From Amphiura filiformis (lineage: Eukaryota; Echinodermata; Ophiuroidea; Amphilepidida; Amphiuridae): a stretch of DNA of 64,000 nucleotides. The notes under the pieces are model-generated. The model saw only the letters and a list, made by a program, of their open reading frames with translations, was not told the DNA's origin and did not search any database. The stretch lies in the NCBI RefSeq assembly GCF_039555335.1, contig NC_092631.1, positions 14,732,305-14,796,304 of the forward strand, read 5' to 3'. The translations under genes were made by a program, and so were the position numbers. The first letter of the stretch is position 1; every line of letters begins with the position of its first letter. This document shows positions 35,128 through 45,351 of this stretch, in pieces.

Positions 35128-35594
35128 CAGAGCCGTTCCTAGGGATATTGCCGCCCTAGGCAAAGTTTCTCCCTGCCGCCCCACCAAAGCATACCAAAAA
35201 AGTGTTAAGGGGGGTTACCCCCTTGAAAACTCCCTGAGGGCTAGGATTCATAATGACGCCCCCCCCCCCCAATTCTTGAAACAATTCGGACTAAACTTGA
35301 TATTTCAAATGATTTTGTGCGAAATGCGCGAGAAGTGTGCGAAAATATGGACTTTCATCACTTGGAGGGGCGCAGAATCGATCCTGAATTGGTCAATTCG
35401 GCGCCCCTATAAGGGTGGCGCCAAGGGGCATGTGGCCCCACCTCATCCGTCGCTACGCCACTCACGTTTTTTCCGCCCTGTTATTCTTTTCGCCCCCTTT
35501 TTATTTTTCCTTTTTTTTCACCTTTTTTTGCGCCCCTCTACGTTTGCCGCCCTAGGCGACCGCCTTAACTGGCCTAATGGTAGGAACGGCCCTG
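35128..35594. mobile_element. 467-bp hAT-type MITE with perfect 8-bp target duplication
   Basis: CAGAGCCGTTCCTA at the left is matched by TAGGAACGGCCCTG at the right (13 of 14). The 8 bases GTTATGAA lie directly outside both ends (35120-35127 and 35595-35602). Inverted ends starting CAG plus an 8-bp duplication are the hAT hallmark. Arms extend inward (TTGCCGCCCTAGGC / GCCGCCCTAGGCGA). No transposase remains. Confidence 0.88.
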
Positions 35595-35753
35595 GTTATG
35601 AACATTGGGTAAATGACTTCTGAGTGCCTATTTATTTCCAGGCTTGTTTACGCTTTAAAATTTAGCCTCTAGTTAAAAATTGTTGAGAACTACTGTTAAG
35701 GTTTGGCATGTAAGGCTGGGAAAAAGTTATATAAGTATCAGCATGTACATAAT

Positions 35754-35919
35754 GGGCTATTCCAGTTGAAATTCATATACCCCCTGTGGAAGACAAGACC
35801 TTAATCTCCCACACTGGGGGTGTAAATTTCAAATAGGGTTACCTGAATGGCGACTCAATCTAATGGTGGAATATTATGGTCATGTCTTCCATAGGATGTA
35901 TGTATTTCAACTGGAGTAC
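35754..35919. mobile_element. MITE, GGGCTATTCCAGTTGAAAT family
   Basis: The left end GGGCTATTCCAGTTGAAATT is intact. The right end (CAACTGGAGTA) is eroded. The internal TCTCCCACACTGGGGGTGTA block is shared with the other copies. Confidence 0.75.
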
Positions 35920-36275
35920 ATGTAGTGTTTAAATTGCCAACTATAAATTTCAATCTGATTTTGCCCTATAATGATCAAAAGCTCAAATATATATAAATTA
36001 TCAACTTACAATATTAAATAATGATCAGTAAAATCACTGTCTATAATTTTAATATTTACAGACCCAATTAAAAAATAAATTTATTGCTACATGTAAATTT
36101 GAGAAAGTATACAAAATAGGGCTATCCATTCAGCCCGGTGTCATAGGCTAAAAAGTTTCGTTGTAGTGTAAAAAAGCCTACATGTAATTACATAAATAGA
36201 TAAATCCAAGATATACAATCCAAGATGGTTGAAATCATCCAAAGGTAAAGTGCTCAACCGTAATGGGAGCTAAAT

Positions 36276-36621
36276 AATTAATTTGGACTTGTGTTGATAC
36301 AGTTACATATTACTTGACAGATCTGTTTCAGTAAGGCCATAGGGCCTCACTCATCAGAAGCACATAACCATATGAGGTAATCACAAAAATATACACTCTA
36401 TACCTATCATGATGTCACATGATATAACTTGACATTAAAAGGATTACATAATGTTACATAATAATAATAACAATAACCATAATATTTTGAATGGCCACAC
36501 TTGACATTGCAGACAACTTAATATGTTGGACCATAAAATGCTTGACTGGCCACTTGACAATTCAGATGATAAGTGCAATTATATGGTATGTAACTGTATC
36601 AACACAAGTCCAAATTAATTA
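36276..36621. mobile_element. 346-bp element with perfect 35-bp terminal inverted repeats
   Basis: TAATTAATTTGGACTTGTGT, then TGATACAGTTACATA at the left. The exact reverse complement is at 36587-36621. The interior has no coding capacity. Perfect arms suggest a recent arrival. Confidence 0.8.
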
Positions 36622-37881
36622 CATGTAATTACATGTAGTATGCAGATGTCTTTAAAATGAAAAGCAGTATGTTGCCTTTTCCATATAAACCGTATACAAT
36701 ACATAAATTTCAAACCTTCTTCATAGTGTAATAATGGGCTGTTTGAAATCAGCCATACATGTATCCCTGTGGAAGATTTAAGAAAGTCTTCTGCAGAGGG
36801 AGTTCATTGTTTGAATGGAATTGTCTTAATTTAATAATTTTGTCACCCACACTCCCACTGAATGTGGCTTTACCTACAGCAGAAATTGTAACTGAATAAA
36901 CACAGCCTGACATAGCGGGACGTTTTTTGGCATAGATTGCATGATGTACACCAGCATTTTCAACTGTGCATGCATAACGCGGAAGTGAATCCAACCATGC
37001 CAACGCACTCGTGATTGTTTAGTATTGTATCCAAGACCGTGCGTTCGTGCTGTAGTTTGAAACATGCAAAATACGATCAATTTTGATTGAATACAGCTGT
37101 TAAAAGCTATGTTCATTCAATTGAAATTCCTAGTATAGATATCTTCCATAAGTGAAGCAAGTATTTTAAATGGAAGATCCCCTATTGTCAATTTTATTTG
37201 AAACCTGTACTCCCTTTGCAAAATACTAGCTAAATCTATAACAGGGGGAGTTGGAATTTCAAATGCAATACCTCAATAAATTGATTATGCTGAGATGTAC
37301 AAGAACCATGTATAATGTATCTTACAAATTTTACAATTAGGCACTCATAATTTATACATTACATTTCAGAATTATCAAATTTTCACCATTACATTAAAAT
37401 GTTTTGCCAAATCCTTTGTAAGCATTAATCCTTGTGTATACACATGTGACGTCAAGTGTGTGTATAGGGCCAAATGGTGCAAAAAAAGGCAGCAAATTAG
37501 AAATTTACAGGCAAATCATGGAGTAAAAAAACAATAAAATACATAACAAAATAGACATCACACTAAACTTCAGACTATAAGTTATGCTACACTGTAAATA
37601 CCCCTATGGCTGTCACACTATTTAAACATGTTGGGCATTTAGCCAAACAGTTATTATTACCTACATGTACCTTTTCAGAAAAAAGGTTTCATATATTGAA
37701 ACCTATTCTCCTACACATCACAAAACCAAAATAAAATCATCTCTTTGGTTGCAAGTAATCACACTTTTGTATCTAAGCACATCCCAAACACTTATATTTG
37801 TCCTAAATACTCCAACTGCTACCATTTACATACATGTAGCTTTATAGCGACATGTTTAGATATCAAACATCAACCTGGATA
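36622..37881. other. No gene seen; degenerate MITE remnants
   Basis: 36733-36800 and 37105-37270 resemble decayed pieces of the GGGCTATTCCA family (GTGGAAGAT, CATTCAATTGAAATTC, GGGGGAGTTGGAATTTCAAA). Nothing else recognised. Confidence 0.4.
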
Positions 37882-38261
37882 TACCGTAACCACTGGGTAT
37901 AAGCCCACCCCCCAGATGGCAGATTTCACTTCAAAATGGGGGTGGGCTTATACCCGGGGAGGGGCTAGTACTTGAATTTAGAAATAAGAAAAATCATCCC
38001 CATTTGTATATGCCCAATGTACCAGTAATTTCTATCATCTATGTCAATTTCTTAACATTCTAAGTGTGGAATGTTAATTATCAGCTGATATTTTTTTTAT
38101 TTGTTCTTAAATGTGAGAGAAAAGCATTGATTTGATTTAAGAACTTGGCCAAAATTTAGTACTGGGCTTATAGCCGATTGCACCCTTGTTCACAGAATGT
38201 TTTGAAAAATAGGGGGTGGGCTTATACCTGAAGGTGGGCTTAAACCTGGGTGGTTACGGTA
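37882..38261. mobile_element. 380-bp element with TACCGTAACCAC ends
   Basis: TACCGTAACCACTGGGTATA at the left and GGGTGGTTACGGTA at the right are inverted. Subterminal GGTGGGCTTATACC-type motifs repeat in both halves. Likely a MITE. Confidence 0.75.
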
Positions 38262-38352
38262 ATATAAACACAAGCTTAACACCACTGATTAACTTTTATG
38301 TGTTTAGCTTAGGTACATTGTGGATGTTTGATATCTAAACATATTGACTGTT

Positions 38353-38460
38353 CAGTGCCAGAAGTGGGTACATGCAAATAGCTGCCATGTGTACGAGTAC
38401 ATTATACTGTGGGTAAATTGTTCACAGGGCAGCTATTGCACTTACCCACTTCTGGCACTG
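38353..38460. repeat. 108-bp hairpin CAGTGCCAGAAGTGGGTA
   Basis: CAGTGCCAGAAGTGGGTACA at the left and TACCCACTTCTGGCACTG at the right, with GCAAATAGCTGCC / GGCAGCTATTGC continuing inward. A related smaller hairpin is at 39045-39133. Confidence 0.7.
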
Positions 38461-38807
38461 AGTCGATATAATGTAAACTCATGCTAAACAGGAATGTTTT
38501 CAGGAAATCCTGATTTCAGGAAATTTTGTGAGAAATCTTCTGATTTCAGGAAATGTTTGTGCAGTGCACTCCTGTACAAAAGAATATGATAATACATTTT
38601 TCCCAACAATAATAAAAAATGTCAGGAAATTTTGACCAAAGCAAGTTACATCTCTGAGTATGACAGCCTAATGTTGGTGTAAGGTAATAATTATAACTCA
38701 ATTAAAAAAATGCCTTCTTTGGCCCTCATGGATCAGATTGTGTCACATTTGAAAAAAGGATTTGGCAAAACATTTTATCTGATATGCTGAGACAAACAGT
38801 ACATATA

Positions 38808-39004
38808 TAGACCACTTGACATGTGTATGCGCACGAATTATGGCAATTTCCATTGTCCATTGCCCTGCAGTGTGCGTACGCATCGTAGTTTGCCCACCAC
38901 ATTTTGTATAGTAGAAAGCCACTGAACAGTGTAGTAGTTTGTTCAAGCATATCGATAGACCAGTCCCTCGCCTTTGTTGATAAACAATGATGTCAAGTGG
39001 TCTA
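38808..39004. mobile_element. ~197-bp MITE, TAGACCACTTG family, copy 1
   Basis: TAGACCACTTGAC / GTCAAGTGGTCTA ends flanked by TA. The interior GCCCTGCAGTGTGCGTACGC and TATCGATAGAC..AGTCCCTCGC is nearly identical to the copy at 52392-52633. Confidence 0.8.
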
Positions 39005-39044
39005 TAGTTTTGTCCATATCGAGGGATTAGTACCAGAAGGCCCT

Positions 39045-39133
39045 AACTGCAATAGCTGCCCTATTGACACTTAATTACTGCATTCTATATTGAACATATT
39101 CTAAAAAAATGACACCTGGCAGTTATTGCAGGT
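39045..39133. repeat. Small hairpin AACTGCAATAGCTGCC
   Basis: AACTGCAATAGCTGCC pairs with GGCAGTTATTGCAGGTA across about 57 bp. It shares the GCAATAGCTGCC core with 38353-38460. Confidence 0.5.
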
Positions 39134-39644
39134 AGGATGTTCTAGCCCTAAACCCTGTTATCTACTTCCTCACATTATTGGCACAACATAAAAACACAGT
39201 TTACAGCAAACAAGCACACACTTTATAAATCAGGACCATGCATTTTAGTCAATATGGGGGGGTGCTGTCAAAACAAAATTTTGCTTTTTTTCTATTTGTA
39301 AGTCATTTGAAGCTAGATGCAAGAGCAACCGGACAAACTTGTTTACGAAACTCAGTGGAAGTTAATTGGAACAGATATGTGGCTCACAATATGCAAATTA
39401 AGCAATTTGACCCCCCCCCCCTTCAGCTTGATATTTTGGAAAAAAAACCTAGGAGATCATTTTAAGTGAGTTGCATGCAGCTAGAGGATCATTTATGGTA
39501 TTGCTGGTGAATTGCATTTATCACCAGCACCACACAAAAAAATTAATAAATTGAGGTTTTGACATGGAATGGTCCATCAAAGTTTGACAAGCTCATTGTG
39601 AAATCAAATAATACAGAGGTGAGCTGTTTCTCTCCAAGAGCGAC

Positions 39645-39859
39645 CAGTAGCATAGCCCGGAATTGTTCAGGAGGGGGCTAATTTCAGGGGGGGGGGGTAA
39701 ATTTTGACTAAAATGGTACAAATGGGTTAGAAGTCCAAAAAAAGGCCCAGTAAAAATGGTAAATATCACAGTGGCCAGCATGCCACAAGGGGGGGGGCAA
39801 GACTCCCCACAAGGGGGAACAGTTGCTTCCCTATTAAGTGCCCCTTGGCTACACCACTG
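39645..39859. mobile_element. ~215-bp hAT-like MITE (CAGTAGCATAGCC ends)
   Basis: CAGTAGCATAGCC / GGCTACACCACTG ends with G-runs inside. The flanking 8-mers AGAGCGAC and TGAGTGAC agree at 6 of 8 positions, consistent with an old hAT target duplication. Confidence 0.6.
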
Positions 39860-40491
39860 TGAGTGACACACAATCATGATTAAGTCCAGACTCTTTTAAG
39901 TCTAGTCTCTTGTTATTTTGGAATAGAAGGATGAGATGAGGTCTGGGGGGGACTTGTATTTCAAGCTGTATATCACCTGTCTACGAAAAATAAGGAAAGG
40001 GGGTCTTTTTCAAAGGCCAGGCACATTACGTGCATATCTCGCTTAAGCTATCAAAATGATGTTACTCGAAAAAGGTTGCTGAACTCAACTCGGATGCTAA
40101 AAAATAACAAAATAAATCAGTTGACATGAAGCTCAAATTCTGGGTGAAATTCTAACAAAAAATGTGATGACTGCTTTTTCGTTGATTTTTGTTCACGCCT
40201 TTTGATTGGTCGCTACTGGCCTTCATTCGTTGTGGGTATTCGTACCGGAGATTTTAGGTGTGTTCATCGCGACTAATACTTGGGAAACCAACCAAGTAAT
40301 ACATGTACTTGCTTTGGGTCCATTTAAGACCAAGGAATAATACTTGATTTGGGTATCTTTTGAATGTCCCTGTAGTACATGCTGTACAAAGGTGATATAC
40401 AACTCAACATGCAAGTGACCCCAGGGGATGAGGTGGAGGGAGGAGGATGGTCTGTGGTTACAAAATACATGTACCCCAGTTACCAGTACAT
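39860..40491. other. No gene seen
   Basis: The minus frame at 40223-40540 passes through the ZIP-tail duplicate described next but is otherwise without features. Confidence 0.4.
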
Positions 40492-40946
40492 TCAACTTAG
40501 AATTTCCAGAGTAGCCTACACAGCAAAACCACCAGATCAAAATTATAACAAGCTACATGTAATTGCAAGATTGCAGCTACCTTATTATTTATAGCTTGTT
40601 ATTTGGGACTGTTCATTGTTTAGTCTAGAATTTCCAGGCCAGCCAATGCAGTGACCCCACCTGACTTAATATTGAAACTCATGATCACCTTGCAACAGGC
40701 TAATTTGCAAGTTTGCAGCAAGCTTGTTATTAGCTCATCATTTTCATAAAAATTATGATCATGGTCAACTTGTAAGGCTAAAAAATGTGATGTGTCACCC
40801 CCCCTCCAGCGCATTCGCTTTTCAGAAGCGCATCCATTTCAGCTGAATTAGCCAATTCATTGTTTTTTTAGTTTTTGCCATAAAATTTTCATAAAATCAA
40901 TTCTAGCCTAACAAGCTATAATTGCAAATTTGAAGCAAGATACTGT
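40492..40946 (-). repeat. Two decayed tandem copies of the ZIP gene's last codons and 3' UTR
   Basis: The real gene ends with codons for GGFVVLAALEILG and a stop at 40947. Reading the same strand on, a segment translating to GGVTALAGLEILD plus stop ends at 40620, and one translating to GGFAV*ATLEILS plus stop ends at 40492. Each stop is followed by related 3' UTR sequence (ATGAACAGT, then CTTGCAATTA..AGCTTGTTA). The copies carry substitutions and a premature stop, so they are non-coding relics. Confidence 0.75.
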
Positions 40947-41606
40947 TCATCCTAGAATTTCTAATGCAGCTAACACAACAAAACCACCAAGAGCACAGCA
41001 TATCTTCAGTAGTCTATCCTCAGTCTTATCAAACTCATGATTTAAAATCTCAAAGAAAGTCACAAAGATGAAGATACCTGCAGCCAAGGCTTGCATTATA
41101 GCCGACACTGTGTCCGCTACAATCCCCTTAGATGTGTGAATCGCTATCCCTATCAGTGTACCACATGGTATCATACTTGAGAATGCAATGCCATATAGTA
41201 TGTAAAGACTAAACCTAACAGAGTTTTTGAGTAAACTTGCTCCTAGAGCGAATGCTGCTAATCCTTCATGCAGAATCATCGCAAGCAGTAAGTACAACGT
41301 GTTTTTCAGTTCATCCTGTAAACCTAATGCCATCCCTTCAAAAATGGAGTGTATAGAAAGCGCAAATAGTAGTATGAATGACCTGAGTGTCCCTGAGTCT
41401 TGTACGTCACCGAGGTGACTATGTCCTCCTTTATGAGAATGTCCATGACCTTGTAGGTGGGTGTTGTTTTGTTCGATGTCTTCACTCTCATTAGCTGTAT
41501 CTTCGCTCCAACCATCGGCTGTAGCTTTAACTAATGGTTTCTCATCTTCGTTTCTACTATAAATATCATCCTCATCCTCATCCTCGTAATCATCTATTGG
41601 AGTCAC
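40947..41606 (-). CDS. slc39a1-like: ZIP-family zinc transporter, C-terminal part (TM4-TM8)
   Basis: An acidic cytosolic loop (EDEDEDD) is followed by a His-rich metal-binding patch (HGHSHKGGHSH), then five hydrophobic segments. TM4 contains HSIFEGMALGLQ, the ZIP signature of the SLC39A1/2/3 group. TM5 contains HEGLAAFALG. These His/Glu residues line the metal site in known ZIPs. TM6-8 follow, and the C-terminus is short and outside the membrane, as in the family. The frame has no intron. The first codon at 41606 is GTG and not a real start: the upstream half is in another frame (41623-42033). Function expected: uptake of Zn2+ (perhaps other divalent metals) into the cytosol. Confidence 0.9.
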   Translation of the reverse strand: MTPIDDYEDEDEDDIYSRNEDEKPLVKATADGWSEDTANESEDIEQNNTHLQGHGHSHKGGHSHLGDVQDSGTLRSFILLFALSIHSIFEGMALGLQDELKNTLYLLLAMILHEGLAAFALGASLLKNSVRFSLYILYGIAFSSMIPCGTLIGIAIHTSKGIVADTVSAIMQALAAGIFIFVTFFEILNHEFDKTEDRLLKICCALGGFVVLAALEILG

Positions 41607-41622
41607 TTTATTGGTCTTTTTC

Positions 41623-42033
41623 TTAATCGCTTTTCATTTTGACACCATTGGTAGTTCTTTTACCCATCCATTTCTGTTGAATTGCCATGACGATCTGCTC
41701 CATGTACAATATAATAAAGAAACCGGCAACAACTGTTGCCTCGCATACCGGATAATCGGTGTTATAATTTGTTGTAGTCAAAACAGATTCAAACTTTTTC
41801 CTTGCTGCTGGTATCAAACCAAGGAAGCATGTTGCGAGGAAAACGCCCCCAGCGAGACAGTTGCTGAAGCTGAGAATTCGTTCAGATTTGTGTTGGCGCG
41901 AACGACTCTTTGGTTTCTTGACATCTCCAAAGATTTTATATGGCAGAAGAGCTCCCAGTAGTGTCACACTGAAGACAATTATGATGCACACAATTTTAAG
42001 TACTAGGATGTGTTCTGATTCCATGTTTTCCAT
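41623..42033 (-). CDS. slc39a1-like: ZIP-family zinc transporter, N-terminal part (TM1-TM3)
   Basis: I start at ATG 42033 (another ATG is at 42024). The frame is open further up, but only to non-ATG codons and a possible 3' splice site (TTATTCCAG, about 42076). Three hydrophobic helices: TM1 (VLKIVCIIIVFSVTLLGALL), TM2 with the LAGGVFLATCFLGLIP motif typical of ZIP1-3, and TM3 with YMEQIV. The frame ends at TAA 41625 just as the His-rich loop should begin. The continuation lies one base over: the frame 2 stop at 41636-41634 and frame 1 stop at 41625-41623 leave an ~8-bp window, including an AAAA run (41634-41631), in which one extra base explains the break. A sequencing indel or a young pseudogene are both possible. 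Confidence 0.88.
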   Translation of the reverse strand: MENMESEHILVLKIVCIIIVFSVTLLGALLPYKIFGDVKKPKSRSRQHKSERILSFSNCLAGGVFLATCFLGLIPAARKKFESVLTTTNYNTDYPVCEATVVAGFFIILYMEQIVMAIQQKWMGKRTTNGVKMKSD

Positions 42034-42131
42034 CTGAGACTCAGCTACATCACATCTGGAATGCAATCAGCGTCTGGAATAAAGATCACAGGAAAATTCA
42101 TTTTATAATGTTTTAGGTCATTACAAAGTAG

Positions 42132-42351
42132 TTAACCCCTGAGCACTACCTGCCAATCTAACATTGCCTCTGATTGGTCAATTACATGATATCTTCATTT
42201 TAATCACCAATCAGAATGGAGCGTTGCAAATAATTCACCCCAATTTTTTTGCATGGTGAAATTATTCTAAACAATGTTGCTGATTGGTCCAATTGATAAT
42301 GAAAACTTCTTTTGACCAATAGACAGATACATGTAGTTCTCATGGGGTTAA
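42132..42351. mobile_element. ~220-bp MITE with TTAACCCCTGAG ends, copy 2
   Basis: Shares nearly all of its length with 32858-33073, including CTCTGATTGGTCAATTACAT and ATTCACCCCAATTTTTTTG. It lies about 100 bp upstream of the ZIP start, in its promoter or 5' UTR intron. Confidence 0.8.
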
Positions 42352-42383
42352 ATTGTCTCAGATGTTCTGTGTTCATTAGCAAT

Positions 42384-42570
42384 GGGCTATTCCACTTGAA
42401 ATCTATACACCCCCTATGGAAGACATGACCTTAATATTCCACATAGGGAGTGTGAATTTCAAATGATTGCTACCTCATTGGGTGAATCCATTAGAAATTC
42501 ACACCCCCTGTGTGGCAGAGTAAGGTCATGTCTTCCATAGGGGGTGAAAGGATTTAAGCTGGAATAGCCC
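42384..42570. mobile_element. MITE, GGGCTATTCCAGTTGAAAT family
   Basis: 187 bp with both ends intact (GGGCTATTCCACTTGAAATC / AAGCTGGAATAGCCC). AAT is found directly outside each end. It lies upstream of the ZIP gene beside the previous MITE. Confidence 0.8.
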
Positions 42571-42639
42571 AATATTAGTGCACACTATATTTTAGTGTTA
42601 GGGTTCACTTAGGGCTAATTAGCAGGGGCATACCCCAGA

Positions 42640-43020
42640 AACATTAGACCAGGCATTATAGACCCCAGGGTGCGCAGCGGCACCCTCAGGCTGCTCAGTG
42701 GCATTAACAGCCCCAAAATAGGCTGATTTTGCATGTTTTAGGCATTTTAGCCATATTGTAACATTCCATAAAAAAATAGATTAGAATTTCTTTAGATATG
42801 ACCCTTTTAATTTGGAGCCGAACAACTGAGGTAATGCAAAGAAAATGGGAATTTATTACCAGCGCCGATGTCGCTAAAACTATCACTCCATCAGTTATGC
42901 TACGGCCCTTTGATGTGTGTGTGAAAGTCCTGCGCATCATGTACGTACTGTGTTATGAACATCATGTGTCACATGTTTGACTAATATTTCCATCATAATA
43001 ATTAAACGACGGTTCCTGCA
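42640..43020. repeat. Dispersed repeat shared with 17.15-17.40 and 54.09-54.35 kb
   Basis: Shared blocks: GAGCCGAACAA.TGAGGTAA, GGAATTTA.TACCAGCGCC, and GTACGTACTGTG..CGACTAATATTTCC-like sequence. At 17 kb the same interior sits between CAGTGCC ends, so this is an end-less copy of that element. Confidence 0.65.
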
Positions 43021-44426
43021 TTTTATTCAAAATCTCGGATTTTTTTTACAGTAGAGGATTTTTTGGCAGACCAAGTGGGGTGCAATTTTGGCAGGCTGCC
43101 GCTGGCTGACATGGCTGAAGCCTGAGCCAAGCATTGCCGGGGGAGGGGGGGGTCTTCTTGGCATGCAGACTAGTATACATAGTAAGCTTTCTAGTAGTGG
43201 GGACACAAGCATGTTTTGGCCCCGATTTTGGTAGGCCAGCCCTAACCTAAATTTATACTATAGTCATAACATGATCCCATCTTCATATCATCCCACCCGT
43301 GTTACTCAAGAACTCCAGCTTTGAATTTGCACACGATAGTTACGCATTCGATGCTAGAGTGCGTTTCTGGTTTTTTATCGGGCGTACAGCGGTGCATTTT
43401 TTTCCACCGGCGGTTATTTATTCTGTTAATGTTGAATTTTGGATGAAAGATATTTCGATGAGTCAACTGTATCTTTTGAGCAAGATTTGCCTATTTTTGG
43501 ACAGTCTAAAACTTTGCTGAAGTGTAACTTTAGCAACATTTTTGATGCAATCGCCAATTGTGATCAGCTGTGTTTACTTCTAAATTTCCATTGCTTTACA
43601 CGGTGTCATGGCTTCAGCAAATCCGACTAGATTTTGAATGCAATGGTCTCTAGCCCAGAATGTGAAGCTATCGGTGAGCAAATTCTTGGCTAGACTTCTC
43701 GAGCAACACCTGTGATAATCATGCTTGTAATTGTAATGGATTTTATTGTTTAACCAAGAAGTCCAGTGAGACTGCACTAGTCATGCTAGTTGTTCACGTC
43801 CAATTAGTTTCATCAGTTAGCACAGACATTTATGTTCAGTATCATAGTCAAGGGCTTAGGCAGCCAGCCGTGCAGGGAGTGTTTTACACACCCAAATGTG
43901 TAAGTTACACACCCACTTTTTACCAACATGGCCTATACTTTGCACACAAATCATTAAATTTAATTACACACCCAGGTTTTTGAGTTTACACACCCAAACC
44001 TTCAAATCCTGCCTAAGACCTTGATCATAGTTGACATTTTTTTTAACGGAATATTGTGTACCGTACTGTTCACTATAAAGTTGGACAATATTAAAGCTTA
44101 GTCCTGAAACACATACCGGAAGATTGTGATGGTCCCCAGTATAAGTTTATCCGCACAGCATTATGACCATGCTAGGAGATTCGGGAGCCAACATGACACA
44201 GCACGCAAGTTTTGTTGTCACACCCATTCATGATTCACCATCATGACCATTGAAATTGTGTGGTTATGAAATGTACACATTAATAATAATGTTCCTACCG
44301 GAGCTCGATAGACACCCATATGATGAAGGACGCGATGATGGGATATTTCTCACTAGACTGCACTGAGACGTGAGAACGTCATTCGTCATGTTAAAAATTA
44401 ATGCTACGATTCTGCGAATTAGGAGA
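43021..44426. other. No gene seen
   Basis: Contains a short array of ACACACCCA units (43873-44000: TTACACACCC) and G-rich repeat pieces (43070-43160). Frames up to 73 codons have no recognisable features. Confidence 0.4.
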
Positions 44427-44720
44427 GGGCGAGATGGCGAGCGGTTAAGGCGTTGCACTGTCCGCCGGCTTGCCTTAGGTTAAAATTCTCTTCCCTCCTA
44501 AAAAAGTTCCTATAATGGTCGAGAAGTCCAGTTTCATCACAGAATTGATTTAATTGTAGAATTTCTTCTCGCCCCCATACACTAGCTTTGCACGTGCAGA
44601 TACAATGTAGGTAGTGTATGTGCGGCGTCCGTGATTCGGAAGTCACGTAAAGCCGTTGGTCCTGTGTTCAGGAGTATTCATCCCTGTGCACGTTAAAGTG
44701 TCAGAGCTATTCAAAAAGAG
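44427..44720 (+). mobile_element. tRNA-derived SINE
   Basis: The head resembles a tRNA gene: GGGCGAGATGGCGAGCGG with an A-box (TGGCGAGCGGTTAAGG, 44435-44450) and a degraded B-box (GGTTAAAATTC, 44479-44489). It does not fold into a proper acceptor stem. The body that follows (to about 44720) is non-tRNA sequence. End and target duplication are unclear. Confidence 0.55.
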
Positions 44721-45351
44721 AGGGGGATCATCTAGGTATGAAAGGTGAATTTAAATTTGCCATCAAACTGCATCATTTTTATCAAATTAAAGCCCTTGAG
44801 TAAAAAAGACAAAACTGAAAACCTTTTTTTCATATAGCACTTTCTGTAGCAAAGTTACATCTTGTCAAAGATTGACTTTCATCAAAAAGATTGAGCTATT
44901 AACAAGCAAAAATGATAAAGAAGATATTCGCCATTTCCTCTTTACATGCACCGCCTTGAATGGTATTCGTGGGAAGAATTCTCCGAGCTAGAGCATACTC
45001 TTTCGAACAGAACTTAGAAATGTTCTGGCAAATCTTTGTATGGGGACTTAGATGTGAAACTGTGCCTTATGTTGGGAACCTCATGGGACCGTGAAAATGT
45101 GCAAGTCAACAATTGTTTTGATATGTTTTGTAAAAGTTATTTAAAATGGGCATGATCCTCTATCTTGAAAGATATTTAATGTCCATTAATTGTCACGTCA
45201 TACCAGTATATAATATAATTTTTTTTTTTTTCATTATTCTATATTAGTCTTACCCAGTATATTATCATATGTTTTATTTTTCCTGCTAAGGACCCATTTC
45301 AAGTCAACTTGGGTTCAGACAGGCAATTTCCTTTCCTTTAATTCTTGTACT
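44721..45351. other. No gene seen
   Basis: AT-rich sequence with homopolymer T-runs and no recognisable coding or repeat structure. Confidence 0.4.

Noticed and set aside
35006-35623. 205-codon plus-strand frame
   Set aside because: Runs through the hAT MITE and homopolymer C-runs; composition is that of translated repeat.
36733-37270. Further full MITE copies
   Set aside because: Only scattered family words remain; ends cannot be defined, so not listed as elements.
41606-41640. Programmed +1 frameshift in the ZIP gene
   Set aside because: No known shift signal. An A-run indel is the simpler explanation, and other ZIP genes need no frameshift as far as I know.
41606-41640. Short intron joining the two ZIP halves
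   Set aside because: Would be only about 50 bp with poor borders. The single-base break explains the data better.
44427-44500. Possible functional tRNA gene
   Set aside because: A-box is present but the B-box is degraded and no acceptor stem forms; the non-tRNA body indicates a SINE.
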